A DNA stretch of 64,000 bases from Sphingopyxis sp. OPL5 (GTDB taxonomy: Bacteria; Pseudomonadota; Alphaproteobacteria; Sphingomonadales; Sphingomonadaceae), in NCBI RefSeq assembly GCF_003797775.2, contig NZ_CP060725.1, forward strand, positions 1,364,001 through 1,428,000, given 5' to 3'. The first letter of the stretch is position 1. The number at the start of each line of letters is the position of its first letter. The notes beneath the pieces were generated by a model that made no database searches, was not told the origin of the DNA, and was given only the letters and a program-made list of their open reading frames with translations. Shown in pieces: positions 8,573-17,856 of this stretch. Both the position numbers and the translations under genes were made by a program.

Positions 8573-8786
8573 GCCCCCTTTCACCAACGACATCCGCACG
8601 CTGCGCTTCCTTTCGGGCGAGATGACCCAAGGCGACCTCGGCGACCGGGTCGGGGTCACCCGCCAGACGATCGCGGCAATCGAACAGGGCAAATATTCCC
8701 CCTCGCTCGAAGTCGCCTTTCGCATCGCGCGCACGTTCGACAAGCCGCTCGAAGCGGTGTTCCAGTGGGACGAAAGCGCCGATTGA
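8565..8786 (+). CDS. Small XRE-family transcriptional regulator
   Basis: The 73-residue product is just one helix-turn-helix domain: MTQGDLGDRVGVTRQTIAAIEQGKYSPSLEVAFRIARTFDKPLEAVF is a textbook Cro/CI-type HTH. It starts within the last codons of the second membrane gene, so it is translationally coupled. Regulators of this short class usually control the membrane-protein operon that contains them. A GC-rich hairpin follows at 8804-8841. Confidence 0.9.
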   Translation: MAKPPFTNDIRTLRFLSGEMTQGDLGDRVGVTRQTIAAIEQGKYSPSLEVAFRIARTFDKPLEAVFQWDESAD

Positions 8787-8803
8787 AACAGCGCGGCCGC
8801 GCG

Positions 8804-8841
8804 GGTGCGGCCTCGGCTCTTCCCGGGGCCGGGGCCGCACC
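8804..8841 (+). terminator. Hairpin terminator candidate after the XRE operon
   Basis: The arms GGTGCGGCCTCGGC (8804-8817) and GCCGGGGCCGCACC (8828-8841) pair over 14 positions with one mismatch and a ten-base loop. Only TTGATTT follows, so the T-tract is weak. It lies between the XRE stop and the next gene. Confidence 0.5.
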
Positions 8842-8898
8842 TTGATTTGGCAGCGCCCGCGAAAAGGCCTAGGCTGGACCGTCCGAAAGGAGTCGCCG

Positions 8899-9681
8899 GT
8901 GCCCCGCCTTGCATTGCTCTGCTCCGCCCTGCTGGCCGCCGCGCCGCTGTCGGCGGAGTCCCCCGCCCCGCTCCCCGCCGACCTGCACCTGGTCCCGGTC
9001 GCTCCCGACACGAAACCACGCCCCTGGGCTATATTCTTCCCACGCGCCGCCGGGGTCGGCATGCTCGCACCCGGCAATCAATATGCCGACCTTGGCCGAT
9101 ATCTGAATGATCGCGGCATCGACGTCGTGATCGTGGACGACGACGCGGCGCTCAAACGGCTCGCCCCGAAGGGATCGGCGGGTGAAAAGCGCGCGACGAT
9201 TGCGCTCGACGCGATCGCACGGCTGCGTGAGCAGGGCCGCTTCGACATGCGCTGCCCCGGCGTCGTCGTCGGCTGGTCGCGCGGCGGCGAAGGCGCACTC
9301 ACGCTGGCATCGAGCAAGCAAGGCACTGACAGCGGCATTCGCGCCGCGATCGTCTATTATCCCTCGGTCGGCGGCCAGCCGTCCCCTTGGCCGCAGCGGA
9401 TGCCGGTGCTCGCGCTGCAAGGTACCGCCGACGGGACCGCACCGGCCAAAAAGCTCGAAGCCCTCGCCGCCGGGCGTGTGAAGAACGCCGAATATCCGTT
9501 CATCGTAAAGCGCTACCCCGGCGCCAAACATCGTTTCGACGTCGCACACCCGGTCGACGATCCGGCAAGCGCGACGACGGAAGAGGATTTCGACGCCAAT
9601 GCGCACGCCGACGCCCGCGAGACGATCGGCGACTTTCTGTTCGAACGGGGGATCAGCTTCGAAAGCTGCGCGCTCGACTAG
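8899..9681 (+). CDS. Secreted alpha/beta hydrolase (dienelactone hydrolase-like)
   Basis: A 260-residue protein with a signal peptide (VPRLALLCSALLAAAPLSAE). It has a nucleophile elbow GWSRGGEG, a late acidic region (LQGTADGTAP) and a catalytic-type His in PGAKHRFDV, so Ser-Asp-His are all present in the usual order. I choose the GTG start at 8899 because AAAGGAG lies six bases before it and the signal peptide then begins directly; the in-frame start at 8842 would add 19 residues that do not fit. The substrate is unknown. Its stop overlaps the convergent aldo/keto reductase gene by four bases. Confidence 0.8.
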   Translation: MPRLALLCSALLAAAPLSAESPAPLPADLHLVPVAPDTKPRPWAIFFPRAAGVGMLAPGNQYADLGRYLNDRGIDVVIVDDDAALKRLAPKGSAGEKRATIALDAIARLREQGRFDMRCPGVVVGWSRGGEGALTLASSKQGTDSGIRAAIVYYPSVGGQPSPWPQRMPVLALQGTADGTAPAKKLEALAAGRVKNAEYPFIVKRYPGAKHRFDVAHPVDDPASATTEEDFDANAHADARETIGDFLFERGISFESCALD

Positions 9682-10613
9682 GCTCCGGCGGCAGTCAGCG
9701 CCGCAAGTTGCTCGGCGGTCAGCGTCAGATTCTCGCTGCCCATGATCTCGTCGAGTTGCGCGACGCTCGTCGCGCTCGCGATGGGCGCGGTGACGCCCGG
9801 CTGGGCGGCGACCCAGGCAAGCGCGATCTGCGACAGGGTGGCACCCGTCTCCGCCGCTATGGTATCCATCGCCGCCAGCATCGCCGGCCCCTTGCCCTCG
9901 ACATAGGGCTTCACGCGCGGGCCGCGCGCGCTTTGGCCGATGTCATCGACGCTGCGATATTTGCCCGACAAATACCCCGAAGCGAGGCTGAAATAGGTGA
10001 CGACACCCAGCCCCTCGGCAACGCACAAATCCTGCAGCGCGCCCTGATATTGGCCGCGATCGAGCAGGTTGAGTTCGGGCTGCATCACCGTGAAACGCGG
10101 CAGGCCGTTGCCGTCGGCCACGCGCAGCGCCTCGGCCAGCCGATCGGCCGAATAGTTGGACGCGCCGATCGCGTCCACGACGCCCGCGTCGACCAGTTCG
10201 CCGAACGCGCCGAGCACCTCGTCCAACGGCACGTCCGGATCGTCCTTGTGCGCGAAATACAGGTCGATCCGGTCGGTGCCGAGCCGGTCGAGCGAACCCT
10301 GCACCGCCTCGCGGATGCGATCAGGCTTCAGCCCGCCGGGCATCATGCCGACCTTGGTCGCGATCATCACCCGGTCGCGCGCGCCGCCGGCCTTCAGCCA
10401 AGCGCCCATCATGCGCTCGGACTCGCCGCCCTTGTGGCCCGGCACCCAGGCCGAATAGACGTCGGCGGTGTCGATCATGCCGCCGCCCAGTTCGACGAAT
10501 CGGTCGAGCACGGCGAAGCTCGCGTCGCGGTCCGCGGTCATGCCGAAGACATTGCCGCCGAGCATGAAGGGCCGGATCGACAGGCCGCTCTGGCCCAATG
10601 CGCGTTCGGTCAT
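9678..10613 (-). CDS. Aldo/keto reductase
   Basis: A 311-residue TIM-barrel oxidoreductase. The catalytic tetrad is visible: Asp48 (GMIDTADVYS), Tyr53, Lys87 (IATKVG) and the His in DLYFAHKDDP. NADPH is the likely cofactor, and the sequence is of the AKR11/12-like general-stress type. Its start overlaps the stop of the GDPD gene (ATGA), so it is the last gene of a three-gene leftward unit. The substrate cannot be read from the sequence. Confidence 0.9.
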   Translation of the reverse strand: MTERALGQSGLSIRPFMLGGNVFGMTADRDASFAVLDRFVELGGGMIDTADVYSAWVPGHKGGESERMMGAWLKAGGARDRVMIATKVGMMPGGLKPDRIREAVQGSLDRLGTDRIDLYFAHKDDPDVPLDEVLGAFGELVDAGVVDAIGASNYSADRLAEALRVADGNGLPRFTVMQPELNLLDRGQYQGALQDLCVAEGLGVVTYFSLASGYLSGKYRSVDDIGQSARGPRVKPYVEGKGPAMLAAMDTIAAETGATLSQIALAWVAAQPGVTAPIASATSVAQLDEIMGSENLTLTAEQLAALTAAGA

Positions 10614-11680
10614 GGCTTGCCTTTCACCGTCGCAACGGCCTCGCGCGGGTTGTCGCTGAACAGCCCGTCGATGCCGGTTTTCAGATAGGCGTCGATCTCG
10701 GCGCCCAGATCGCCATGGCCGGCGGGATTGATGCCCCCCTTGTCGGCGAGCGGCAGGAAATAATTTTCGCGGCGAAAGGTCCAGGGATGAACCTTGAGTC
10801 CTGCCGCATGGGCGTCCGCCACCAGCGTCGTCGGCTCGCCCAGCGTTCCGAGCGCGCCGCGCGGGATGACCATCGCCTTGTTGGGTCCGATACCGTCGGC
10901 ATAGGCGGCGATGGCTTTCAGCCCGGCAGGCGTCGCCATGGCGGCATAGGTCGTCTTCGCATCGTCGGCAGGACCGCCTTCGCCGTCCATCAACTGGATC
11001 AGCGGCAGGTCGCTCCTGGCGCGGATCGCCTTGAGGTTGGCGACCTCGAAGCTCTGGATGAACACCGGTGCGCTGCGGCCCCGATAGCCATAGCGGTCAA
11101 GCGTCGCCAGCAGTGTCGCCTCGTGCGGCAGGCCGATCGAGGCGAAATAGCTAGGATGCTTGGTCTCGGGATAGACTCCGACCGGCTCCTTCCGCCCCTT
11201 GTTCACCCGAACCAGCAGGTCGAGAATTTCCTCGAAGGTCGGGATCTCGTACCGCCCGTCATAGTCGGTACTGCGCAATTGCGGCAGCCGCTCCTTCGCG
11301 CGTAGCGTCTTGAGCTCGGCGAGGGTGAAATCCTCGGTGAACCATCCGGTAAATTCGGTCCCGTCGATCCGCTTGGTCGCCTTGCGATCCGCGAATTCGG
11401 GATGATCGGCGACGTCGGTGGTCTCCGAAATCTCATTCTCGTGGCGCGCGACGAGCACACCGTCCTTGGTCAGCACGAGGTCGGGTTCGATATAGTCGGC
11501 ACCGAGGTCGATCGCGAGCAGATAGCCTTCAAGCGTATGTTCGGGGCGCTCGCCCGACGCGCCGCGGTGCGCGATGACGATCGGGGCCTTGCCGTCGAGC
11601 GTCGGTTGCTGCGCCGCCATCGGCTCAGCCCCGCACGCCGCGAGCAGCAGCGCCGGCACCACCGCCCAGCGCCGGATCAT
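10610..11680 (-). CDS. Glycerophosphodiester phosphodiesterase lipoprotein (GlpQ-like)
   Basis: A 356-residue protein starting with a lipoprotein signal (MIRRWAVVPALLLAACGAE, lipobox LAAC). GDPD motifs follow: IVIAHRGASGERPEHTLEGY, then YIEPDLVLTKDGVLVARHE, and near the end a GLFSDNP segment. These residues bind the divalent metal and act on glycerophosphodiesters in the periplasm, giving glycerol-3-phosphate. The product is probably anchored to a membrane. It overlaps both neighbours by ATGA, with the ArsC/Spx-like gene upstream and the aldo/keto reductase downstream. Confidence 0.92.
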   Translation of the reverse strand: MIRRWAVVPALLLAACGAEPMAAQQPTLDGKAPIVIAHRGASGERPEHTLEGYLLAIDLGADYIEPDLVLTKDGVLVARHENEISETTDVADHPEFADRKATKRIDGTEFTGWFTEDFTLAELKTLRAKERLPQLRSTDYDGRYEIPTFEEILDLLVRVNKGRKEPVGVYPETKHPSYFASIGLPHEATLLATLDRYGYRGRSAPVFIQSFEVANLKAIRARSDLPLIQLMDGEGGPADDAKTTYAAMATPAGLKAIAAYADGIGPNKAMVIPRGALGTLGEPTTLVADAHAAGLKVHPWTFRRENYFLPLADKGGINPAGHGDLGAEIDAYLKTGIDGLFSDNPREAVATVKGKP

Positions 11681-12024
11681 GCAAAACGCGTCTGCCATTC
11701 GGCGGCCGAAAAGCCCGCGCTCACCCCGTCGTCCGCCTCGACCACCGGCCGTTTGATCATCGCCGGCTGGTCGAGCATCAAGGCCTTGGCCTTGCCCGCA
11801 TCCAGATCCGCCTTGTCCGCGTCGGGCAGCTTGCGAAAGGTCGTCCCGGCCTTGTTGAGCAATTTTTCCCAGCCGATCGCGTCGATCCAGGATTGCAGCG
11901 TCGCGGGATCGAGCCCGTCCTTGCGAAAATCGTGGAATCTGTACGGAACGCCCGCCGCATCGAGCCAGGTCCGCGCCTTTTTCACCGTGTCGCAATTGGG
12001 AATTCCGTACAAAGTCAGTGCCAT
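11677..12024 (-). CDS. ArsC/Spx-family protein, YffB type
   Basis: The 115-residue thioredoxin-fold protein opens MALTLYGIPNCDTVKKARTWLD, with Cys11 in the position of the ArsC catalytic Cys, and ends with LMLDQPAMIKRPVVE, the conserved region of the YffB/ArsC family. It has no second CxxC cysteine. The family includes arsenate reductases, but the YffB branch has no proven arsenate activity and no ars genes are nearby, so I do not assign arsenic resistance. It is the first gene of the unit with GDPD and AKR. Confidence 0.88.
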   Translation of the reverse strand: MALTLYGIPNCDTVKKARTWLDAAGVPYRFHDFRKDGLDPATLQSWIDAIGWEKLLNKAGTTFRKLPDADKADLDAGKAKALMLDQPAMIKRPVVEADDGVSAGFSAAEWQTRFA

Positions 12025-12070
12025 ATATAGTCCATGTTAGAAGCCGCCGATGACAATAATGCGGCAGACC

Positions 12071-12748
12071 CTAAGCGATGGGTGGCAGGTCGGCAATGCG
12101 GGCGTTGGCGTTCGCCAATTTACCGCGAAGCGCGCGCGCAAAGCCTTCGTGCAGCGTGGCGGCGATGCCCGGATTGGCGGTGAGATAGGCGCGCAGCGAA
12201 TGCGCCGGGATGAACCACATCCGCGCGTTGCTCGCGAGCAAGACGGTCCCGGTCGCATGGCTGCCGTCGAGCACTGTCGCCTCGCCGATCAGCGTCCCGC
12301 CCGCCACGGTGCCGACGTCGATGCCCTCGCGCCGGATCGTCGCAACCCCATCGGCAAGGTAAAAGAGGCTGGGCGCCGCCTGGTCCTCGCGGATCAAGAC
12401 CTCGCCGCGCCGCGCCGAAATCCAGTGCCCCTGATCGATCAGCCGGCGCGCATTGCTCGGGCTGAGCGCTTCGAAGTGCAGCCGCCGCAATTCCTGTTCC
12501 TCCGGCGAAAAAGCCACCTGGGCATCGCCGATCCAGTCCCGCCCCACCTGTCCGAGGTTGACCGCGAGGATCAGCCCGACGAGCAGCGAATAGCCGGCGC
12601 CCGGCGCGTGAAACAGGGTGAGCGGCAGCGCGATCAGCGCCGCAAGCGCCAGCCCGATGCGGACGTGCGTCAGGGTCAGCGCGAAGCTGGTTCCGAGCAC
12701 CAGCAAAAGTGCGCCATATCCGAACCAGGCGGGATCGAAACTCGCCAT
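12071..12748 (-). CDS. Membrane-anchored cyclic-nucleotide-binding protein (Popeye-like layout)
   Basis: A 225-residue protein with three hydrophobic segments in the first 70 residues, followed by one CRP-type nucleotide-binding fold (about residues 90-205). In it are SLFYLADGVATI, GGTLIGEATVLDGSHATGTV (the phosphate-binding cassette region, with the GE pair) and MWFIPAHSLRAYL. There is no DNA-binding domain, so it is not a CRP regulator. Three membrane helices plus a cNMP domain is the layout of Popeye-domain proteins. The ligand is unknown, and the cassette lacks the usual RxA arginine. Confidence 0.75.
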   Translation of the reverse strand: MASFDPAWFGYGALLLVLGTSFALTLTHVRIGLALAALIALPLTLFHAPGAGYSLLVGLILAVNLGQVGRDWIGDAQVAFSPEEQELRRLHFEALSPSNARRLIDQGHWISARRGEVLIREDQAAPSLFYLADGVATIRREGIDVGTVAGGTLIGEATVLDGSHATGTVLLASNARMWFIPAHSLRAYLTANPGIAATLHEGFARALRGKLANANARIADLPPIA

Positions 12749-12987
12749 ATGAATCTTTTCAACAGGTGGCCCCTTACCTGGGCCACTAAGTGTAGAAGGT
12801 TACGGATTGCCGAACGGACGATCACGATCCCCGCGCGCACGTCCCAAAACCATAGCAAACTATCAGTTTTTCGCGGCAAAGAAAAGCACAGGTGCGCAAA
12901 AGCCGCGCCGATGCTAATTTCCTGATCCTTGCCTCCATGGTCCATTCGCGCCATGGCGGCGCGCGATTCGATTTTTGGATTTTGATT

Positions 12988-14361
12988 ATGACACAGCCAT
13001 GGCAGCCGCACAGCTGGCGCTCGCACGAAGCCCGCCAGCTTCCCACCTATTCGGACGAGGTCGCGCTCGCCGCGGCCGAGCGCGAGCTGTCGAATTATCC
13101 GCCGCTGGTGTTTGCCGGCGAGGCGCGCGAACTGACCAGTGAACTCGGCCGCGTCGCCGAGGGCAAGGCGTTCCTGCTCCAGGGCGGCGACTGCGCCGAA
13201 AGCTTCGCCGAATTCCATCCGAACAACATCCGCGACACCTTCCGCGTGCTGCTCCAGATGGCGGTGGTGCTGACCTTCGCGTCGAAAATGCCGGTGGTGA
13301 AGCTCGGCCGCATGGCGGGCCAGTTCGCCAAGCCGCGTTCGGCCGACATGGAAGACATCGATGGCGTCGAGCTGCCCAGCTATCGCGGCGACATCATCAA
13401 CGACATCGCGTTCGAAGCATCGGGCCGCGCGCCCGACCCGCAGCGCATGGTCAAGGCGTACAACCAGTCGGCGGCAACGCTGAACCTGCTGCGCGCCTTC
13501 GCGGGCGGCGGCTATGCCAATCTGCGCCAGGTCAACGCCTGGACGCACGACTTCATGGACCGCAGCCCCTGGGCGAAGAAATATCAGGAAACCGCCGCGC
13601 GCATTTCCGAAGCGCTCGCCTTCATGGAAGCCTGCGGCGTCACCCCCGAAACGGTGCCGCAGATCAAGGGCACCAGCTTTTACACCAGCCATGAAGCGCT
13701 GCTGCTTCCCTATGAGCAGGCGCTGACGCGGCAGGACAGCCTGACCGGCGGCTGGTACGACACCTCGGGCCATATGCTGTGGGTCGGCGACCGCACCCGC
13801 TTCGAAGGCTCCGCGCATATCGAGTACCTCCGCGGCATCGGCAATCCCGTCGGCATGAAGTGCGGACCGAGCCTCGAAGCCGACGTGCTGCTGCGCCTGC
13901 TCGACACGCTCAATCCCAATCATGTCGCGGGCCGCATGACGCTGATCACACGCTATGGCCATGACAAGATCGAGGCGCACCTGCCGCGGCTTGTCCGCGC
14001 GGTGAAGGAATCGGGGCATCCTGTCGTCTGGTCGTGCGACCCGATGCACGGCAATGTCATCAAGACGCCCAACGGCTACAAGACGCGCCCGTTCGAGCGC
14101 ATCCTCGCCGAAGTGCGCGGCTTCTTCGCCGTCCACCGCGCCGAGGGTACGCATGGTGGCGGCATCCATATCGAGATGACCGGCCAGAATGTCACCGAAT
14201 GCACCGGCGGCGCGATGGACGTGACCCAGATGGACCTCGCCGACCGCTATCACACCCATTGCGACCCGCGTTTGAACGCGGGTCAGTCGCTGGAACTGGC
14301 GTTCCTGCTGGCCGAAATGCTCAATCAGGAAATGAGCGAACGGGCGAAGCAGGCGGCCTGA
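12988..14361 (+). CDS. Class II 3-deoxy-7-phosphoheptulonate synthase
   Basis: The 457-residue product condenses erythrose-4-phosphate and PEP to DAHP, the first shikimate-pathway step. Class II (plant/actinobacterial) features are plain: [43 protein letters not shown], the metal-site segment [16 protein letters not shown] and the final [15 protein letters not shown]. The start ATG 12988 fits the family N-terminus ([13 protein letters not shown]). The 239-base gap upstream holds its promoter; I see no clear attenuator. The downstream palindrome at 14376 may end the transcript. Confidence 0.95.
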   Translation: MTQPWQPHSWRSHEARQLPTYSDEVALAAAERELSNYPPLVFAGEARELTSELGRVAEGKAFLLQGGDCAESFAEFHPNNIRDTFRVLLQMAVVLTFASKMPVVKLGRMAGQFAKPRSADMEDIDGVELPSYRGDIINDIAFEASGRAPDPQRMVKAYNQSAATLNLLRAFAGGGYANLRQVNAWTHDFMDRSPWAKKYQETAARISEALAFMEACGVTPETVPQIKGTSFYTSHEALLLPYEQALTRQDSLTGGWYDTSGHMLWVGDRTRFEGSAHIEYLRGIGNPVGMKCGPSLEADVLLRLLDTLNPNHVAGRMTLITRYGHDKIEAHLPRLVRAVKESGHPVVWSCDPMHGNVIKTPNGYKTRPFERILAEVRGFFAVHRAEGTHGGGIHIEMTGQNVTECTGGAMDVTQMDLADRYHTHCDPRLNAGQSLELAFLLAEMLNQEMSERAKQAA

Positions 14362-14375
14362 TCAGCCTCATCAAC

Positions 14376-14460
14376 TCGTCATTGCGAGGAGCGAAGCGAC
14401 GCGGCAATCCAGAGCAGGCGTAAACCGCCCTGGATTGCTTCGCTTCGCTCGCAATGACGA
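14376..14460. repeat. 85-bp palindromic repeat, family A copy 1
   Basis: The outer arms TCGTCATTGCGAG and CTCGCAATGACGA are perfect complements, with further paired blocks GCGAAGCGA/CGCTTCGC and GGCAATCCAG/CTGGATTGC inside, so the whole element folds into one long hairpin. A nearly identical copy lies at 48450-48534 and a short form at 18317-18368. It sits between convergent gene ends, where it can also act as a bidirectional transcript end. Confidence 0.9.
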
Positions 14461-14477
14461 AGCCTTTTTCCCCGGCC

Positions 14478-15983
14478 CTATTTCTCCGTTCCCGACCAAG
14501 CCTTGGTGTCGGCGAACACCCGGCCGAGCGCGACGTGCAGGTCGGCATCCTCCGCCGCGCCGCCGAGCGGGATCGCGTCGCTGAAATTGTCGGCGGCCTT
14601 GTGATAGTCGCTGCCGAGGAATTTCTCGAGCAACGGCATGTCCGAGAAACTTCCCCCGACCATCAGCGACGGCACGCCTTTGGCGCCGAGCGCCCAGCCG
14701 TCCTGCCGCTGGACAAAGGCATCGGCCTCGCCATCCTCGTCGAGCTTGCGGCCGAGGTCGGTGGAAACCTTGCGCACCACCGCGTCATAGGCGGGACGCC
14801 CGCGCCCGATCGTCGCGACCGGGGTGCCGCGCGGCGAGATGGCGATGGTGTCGATATTGAGCGCGACGGTGATGTCGCCCAGCGGCACCATCGGATGGTC
14901 GGCGAAATAAGCGGCGCCGAGCAGGCCCTTTTCCTCGGCGGTCGTCGCCATGAAATAGATGTCGCGGTCGGGGCGCAGGCCGCTGGCGAGCCGCTTGGCG
15001 ACCTCGGTCAGCACTGCGATGCCGCTCGCATTGTCGACCGCGCCGTTGCAGATCCGGTCGGCGTCGCCCTCGTCGCCGCAGATCCCCAGATGGTCCCAAT
15101 GACCGAGGAACAGCACCGCCTTGCCGTCGGGTTTCGCGCCCGGCAGTTTGGCGATGATATTGTGGCTGGCATAGGGACGCACTTCGGTCTCGGCGCTGAG
15201 GTTCGCGGTGACGGCGAGGTCGGTGCCGCGATAATCGGGCGATTTGGCGGCTTCGAGCGCCGCGACCGCCGGCTTACCGACCTTGGTCAGCAAGGCCTGC
15301 AGGGCGGGCGCCGCGATGAAGCCCGTCGCCGCCGCGCCGGGCTTGGCGCCGGCAAGCTTGGTGGTCTGCGATCCGAACGATCCCTGCACCGCCGCCCAAG
15401 GCAGCGCATCGCTCGCGACGACGAGCACGGCGGTCGCGCCCGCTTCGGCGAGCATCTGGCGCCGGTCGCGATAGCGCGGCATCTTCTCGCCGAACGGCAC
15501 CGCGTCGGAGAGCAGGATCGCGACCTTGCCCTTCACATCGGCGGCGACCTTGCCCGATGCATCGACACCATAGCCGACGAAGATCACCGGCACGTCCGCC
15601 AGCGCCAGCGAGGCGTCGCGTCCGGTCAGGACGATGCTGTCGTCCGACAGCGGAAAGGCGCGGCCGCGTACCTTGAACTGGACGCTGCCCGCGATCGCGG
15701 CGCTTTCGACCAGCGGCACCGGTTGCAGCCAGGGGGTTTCGCTGCCCGGCACGGGCTGGAGCCCCATCCTGGCCCATTCGCCGACGACATAGGCGATGGT
15801 GCGGTTCTCGCCCTCGGTCCCCGGCGCGCGCCCCTCGAACGCGTCGCTCGCCAGCACGCGCATATGCGCGGCGAGGTCGGCTTCGGTAATCGGGGGATCG
15901 ACCGGCCTGGCCTGAACGGCGGAAACGGAGACGGCGATCAGAGCGACGGCCGCGATCGCGGCGCGAAATTTTATTGCGTGCAT
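14478..15983 (-). CDS. Secreted M28-family zinc aminopeptidase
   Basis: A 501-residue protein with a signal peptide (MHAIKFRAAIAAVALIAVSVSAVQA), an inserted PA-like region (about residues 130-280) and an M28 co-catalytic zinc domain. The ligands are visible: LGHWDHLG (His, Asp), GAVDNASG (Asp), TTAEEKGLLG (the catalytic Glu and its ligand neighbour), LNIDTI (Asp) and DYHKAADN (His). Such enzymes remove N-terminal amino acids from peptides in the periplasm or outside the cell. I chose the start at 15983 because the signal peptide begins there. Confidence 0.9.
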   Translation of the reverse strand: MHAIKFRAAIAAVALIAVSVSAVQARPVDPPITEADLAAHMRVLASDAFEGRAPGTEGENRTIAYVVGEWARMGLQPVPGSETPWLQPVPLVESAAIAGSVQFKVRGRAFPLSDDSIVLTGRDASLALADVPVIFVGYGVDASGKVAADVKGKVAILLSDAVPFGEKMPRYRDRRQMLAEAGATAVLVVASDALPWAAVQGSFGSQTTKLAGAKPGAAATGFIAAPALQALLTKVGKPAVAALEAAKSPDYRGTDLAVTANLSAETEVRPYASHNIIAKLPGAKPDGKAVLFLGHWDHLGICGDEGDADRICNGAVDNASGIAVLTEVAKRLASGLRPDRDIYFMATTAEEKGLLGAAYFADHPMVPLGDITVALNIDTIAISPRGTPVATIGRGRPAYDAVVRKVSTDLGRKLDEDGEADAFVQRQDGWALGAKGVPSLMVGGSFSDMPLLEKFLGSDYHKAADNFSDAIPLGGAAEDADLHVALGRVFADTKAWSGTEK

Positions 15984-16047
15984 GGCGGCGCGGCATGGCA
16001 TGTCCGCGAACGACCGGCAAGACGGTTCGTCGAAGCGGATCGGGCGT

Positions 16048-16851
16048 TTATCGCCCCGCCCGCTCCAGCAGCGCGCGGGCCGCGGCGACATGCATATCTT
16101 CGATCATCCGCCCCTGATGTCGCTGCGCCCCGCCGGTCGCCGCGGCAACCAGCGCTTCGGCCTCGGCGATCTCGCGCGTGGACGGCGCAAAGGCGGCATT
16201 GCACGGCTCGACCTGCGACGGGTGGATCAGCGTCTTGCCGTCGAACCCCAGCCGCCGCCCCTCGGCGGCTTCCGTCGCAAAACCTTCGGCGTCGTCGATG
16301 GCGTTATAGACCCCGTCGAAGCCATATTTCCCGCCCGCCCGCGCCGCGAGCACGATCGCCTGAATCGCGTGGCTCATCGCGCTGCGGTCCATGCCGTCGG
16401 GCAGCTTCAGTTCGTAGGCAAGGTCGTTGAGTCCGGCGATCAGGCCCGCGACCGCAGGGTCGGCGGCGATGTCGCGCGCGGCGTAAATCGAGGTCGGCGT
16501 CTCGATCATCGCGAGCAAAGGCAGAGCAAGCCCGCGTGCGGGTTCGAGGTCGGCGATCGCATCGACCTTCGGCAGCACCACGGCATCGAGCGGCAGCCCG
16601 GCGACCGCGTTGATGTCGGCCGCCTGATGCTCGCTCCCGGTGCCGTTGATCCGCACCGCGATCCGCTTGCCCGGGAACCCAGCGACCACCGCCGCACGCA
16701 TCGCGGCACGCGCCTCTTCCTTGCGGTCGCCGGGCACCGCATCCTCAAGGTCGACGATCAGCATGTCGGCCGCAAGCCCCTGCGCCTTCTCCAGTGCGCG
16801 GGCGTTGGAACCGGGAACATAGAGCAGCGAGCGGGGCGCAAAATCGATCAT
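16048..16851 (-). CDS. HpcH/HpaI-type CoA ester lyase (CitE-like)
   Basis: A 267-residue TIM-barrel lyase opening RSLLYVPGSNARALEKAQ, with the metal-site DLEDAVPGDRKEEAR, RINGTGS, VVLPKVD and AMIETPTSIYAARDIA and the C-terminal KTLIHPSQVEPCNAAF. This is the CitE/Mcl/ClyBL pattern: Mg-dependent cleavage or formation of acyl-CoA esters such as malyl- or citramalyl-CoA. No citrate lyase subunits are adjacent, so a CitE-like stand-alone enzyme (for example citramalyl-CoA or malyl-CoA lyase/thioesterase) is more likely than citrate lyase itself. Confidence 0.85.
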   Translation of the reverse strand: MIDFAPRSLLYVPGSNARALEKAQGLAADMLIVDLEDAVPGDRKEEARAAMRAAVVAGFPGKRIAVRINGTGSEHQAADINAVAGLPLDAVVLPKVDAIADLEPARGLALPLLAMIETPTSIYAARDIAADPAVAGLIAGLNDLAYELKLPDGMDRSAMSHAIQAIVLAARAGGKYGFDGVYNAIDDAEGFATEAAEGRRLGFDGKTLIHPSQVEPCNAAFAPSTREIAEAEALVAAATGGAQRHQGRMIEDMHVAAARALLERAGR

Positions 16852-16931
16852 GCGCTTTTCTGTGGCGCAAGCCGGGCAATGTCGCAATAAGTTAGCGCCA
16901 GAGGTTTGCGACCAAGCAGAGGGGATTTGTC

Positions 16932-17855
16932 ATGGGTTTTGGGTTTGCCATCGCGATCGTGGTGCTCGCCTTGTTCTTCCTGATCTGGGCGATGACGCCG
17001 GTCCGGCAGGGCTTCAGCTATACGATCGAACGGTTCGGACGCTACACACACACCGCGCAGCCGGGGCTCAACTTCATCACCCCCTTCTTCGATCGTGTCG
17101 GCCGCAAGGTGAACATGATGGAACAGGTGCTCGATATCCCGGGCCAGGAAATCATCACCAAGGACAATGCGATGGTCGCGGTCGACGGCGTCGTCTTCTT
17201 CCAGGTGCTCGACGCCGCGAAGGCCGCTTACGAAGTCAGCGACCTCTATCTTGCGATCATGAACCTGACGACGACCAACCTGCGCACCGTGATGGGTTCG
17301 ATGGACCTCGACGAAACACTGTCGAAGCGCGACGAGATCAACGCGCGCCTGCTGCACGTCGTCGACGATGCGACGACGCCGTGGGGCGTCAAGATCACCC
17401 GCGTCGAGATCAAGGACATCCGCCCGCCCGCCGACATTTCGAACGCGATGGCGCGGCAGATGAAGGCCGAGCGCGAAAAGCGCGCCAACATCCTCGAAGC
17501 CGAAGGCATGCGCGCGTCGGAGATCCTGCGCGCCGAGGGTGAGAAGCAGGGCCAGATCCTGCAGGCCGAAGGCCGCCGCGAGGCGGCCTTCCGCGACGCC
17601 GAGGCGCGCGAACGCGAAGCCGAGGCCGAAGCCAAGGCGACCCAGATGGTGTCGGACGCGATCGCGAGCGGCAATGCCCAGGCGATCAACTATTTCATCG
17701 CGCAGAAATATGTCGAGGCGGTCGGCCAGTTCGCGACCAGCCCCAATGCCAAGACGATCCTGTTCCCGGTCGAGGCGACGCAGTTGATCGGCACGCTCGG
17801 CGGCATCGGCGAACTCGCCAAGGATGCGCTGGCCAGCCGCGAAGGGAGCCGCTGA
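16932..17855 (+). CDS. SPFH/stomatin-like membrane protein (QmcA type)
   Basis: A 307-residue protein with one N-terminal membrane segment (about residues 3-21), an SPFH/band-7 domain ([28 protein letters not shown] onward) and a long charged coiled-coil (residues 165-225, rich in Ala, Glu and Arg). These proteins form large rings in the inner membrane and are thought to organise membrane domains or control proteases. The NfeD-like gene follows after one base, the usual pair. Confidence 0.92.
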   Translation: MGFGFAIAIVVLALFFLIWAMTPVRQGFSYTIERFGRYTHTAQPGLNFITPFFDRVGRKVNMMEQVLDIPGQEIITKDNAMVAVDGVVFFQVLDAAKAAYEVSDLYLAIMNLTTTNLRTVMGSMDLDETLSKRDEINARLLHVVDDATTPWGVKITRVEIKDIRPPADISNAMARQMKAEREKRANILEAEGMRASEILRAEGEKQGQILQAEGRREAAFRDAEAREREAEAEAKATQMVSDAIASGNAQAINYFIAQKYVEAVGQFATSPNAKTILFPVEATQLIGTLGGIGELAKDALASREGSR

Positions 17856-17856
17856 C

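Noticed and set aside
11677..12024. Arsenate reductase role for the ArsC-like gene
   Set aside because: It is of the YffB/Spx branch, and there are no arsenic-resistance genes around it.
14376..14460. Possible CRISPR repeat or small RNA at the family A palindromes
   Set aside because: Single dispersed copies, no spacer array and no cas genes; they are better explained as extragenic palindromes.
16048..16851. Citrate lyase beta subunit
   Set aside because: No citD, citF or citG-type genes lie nearby; stand-alone CitE-like enzymes usually act on other acyl-CoA substrates.
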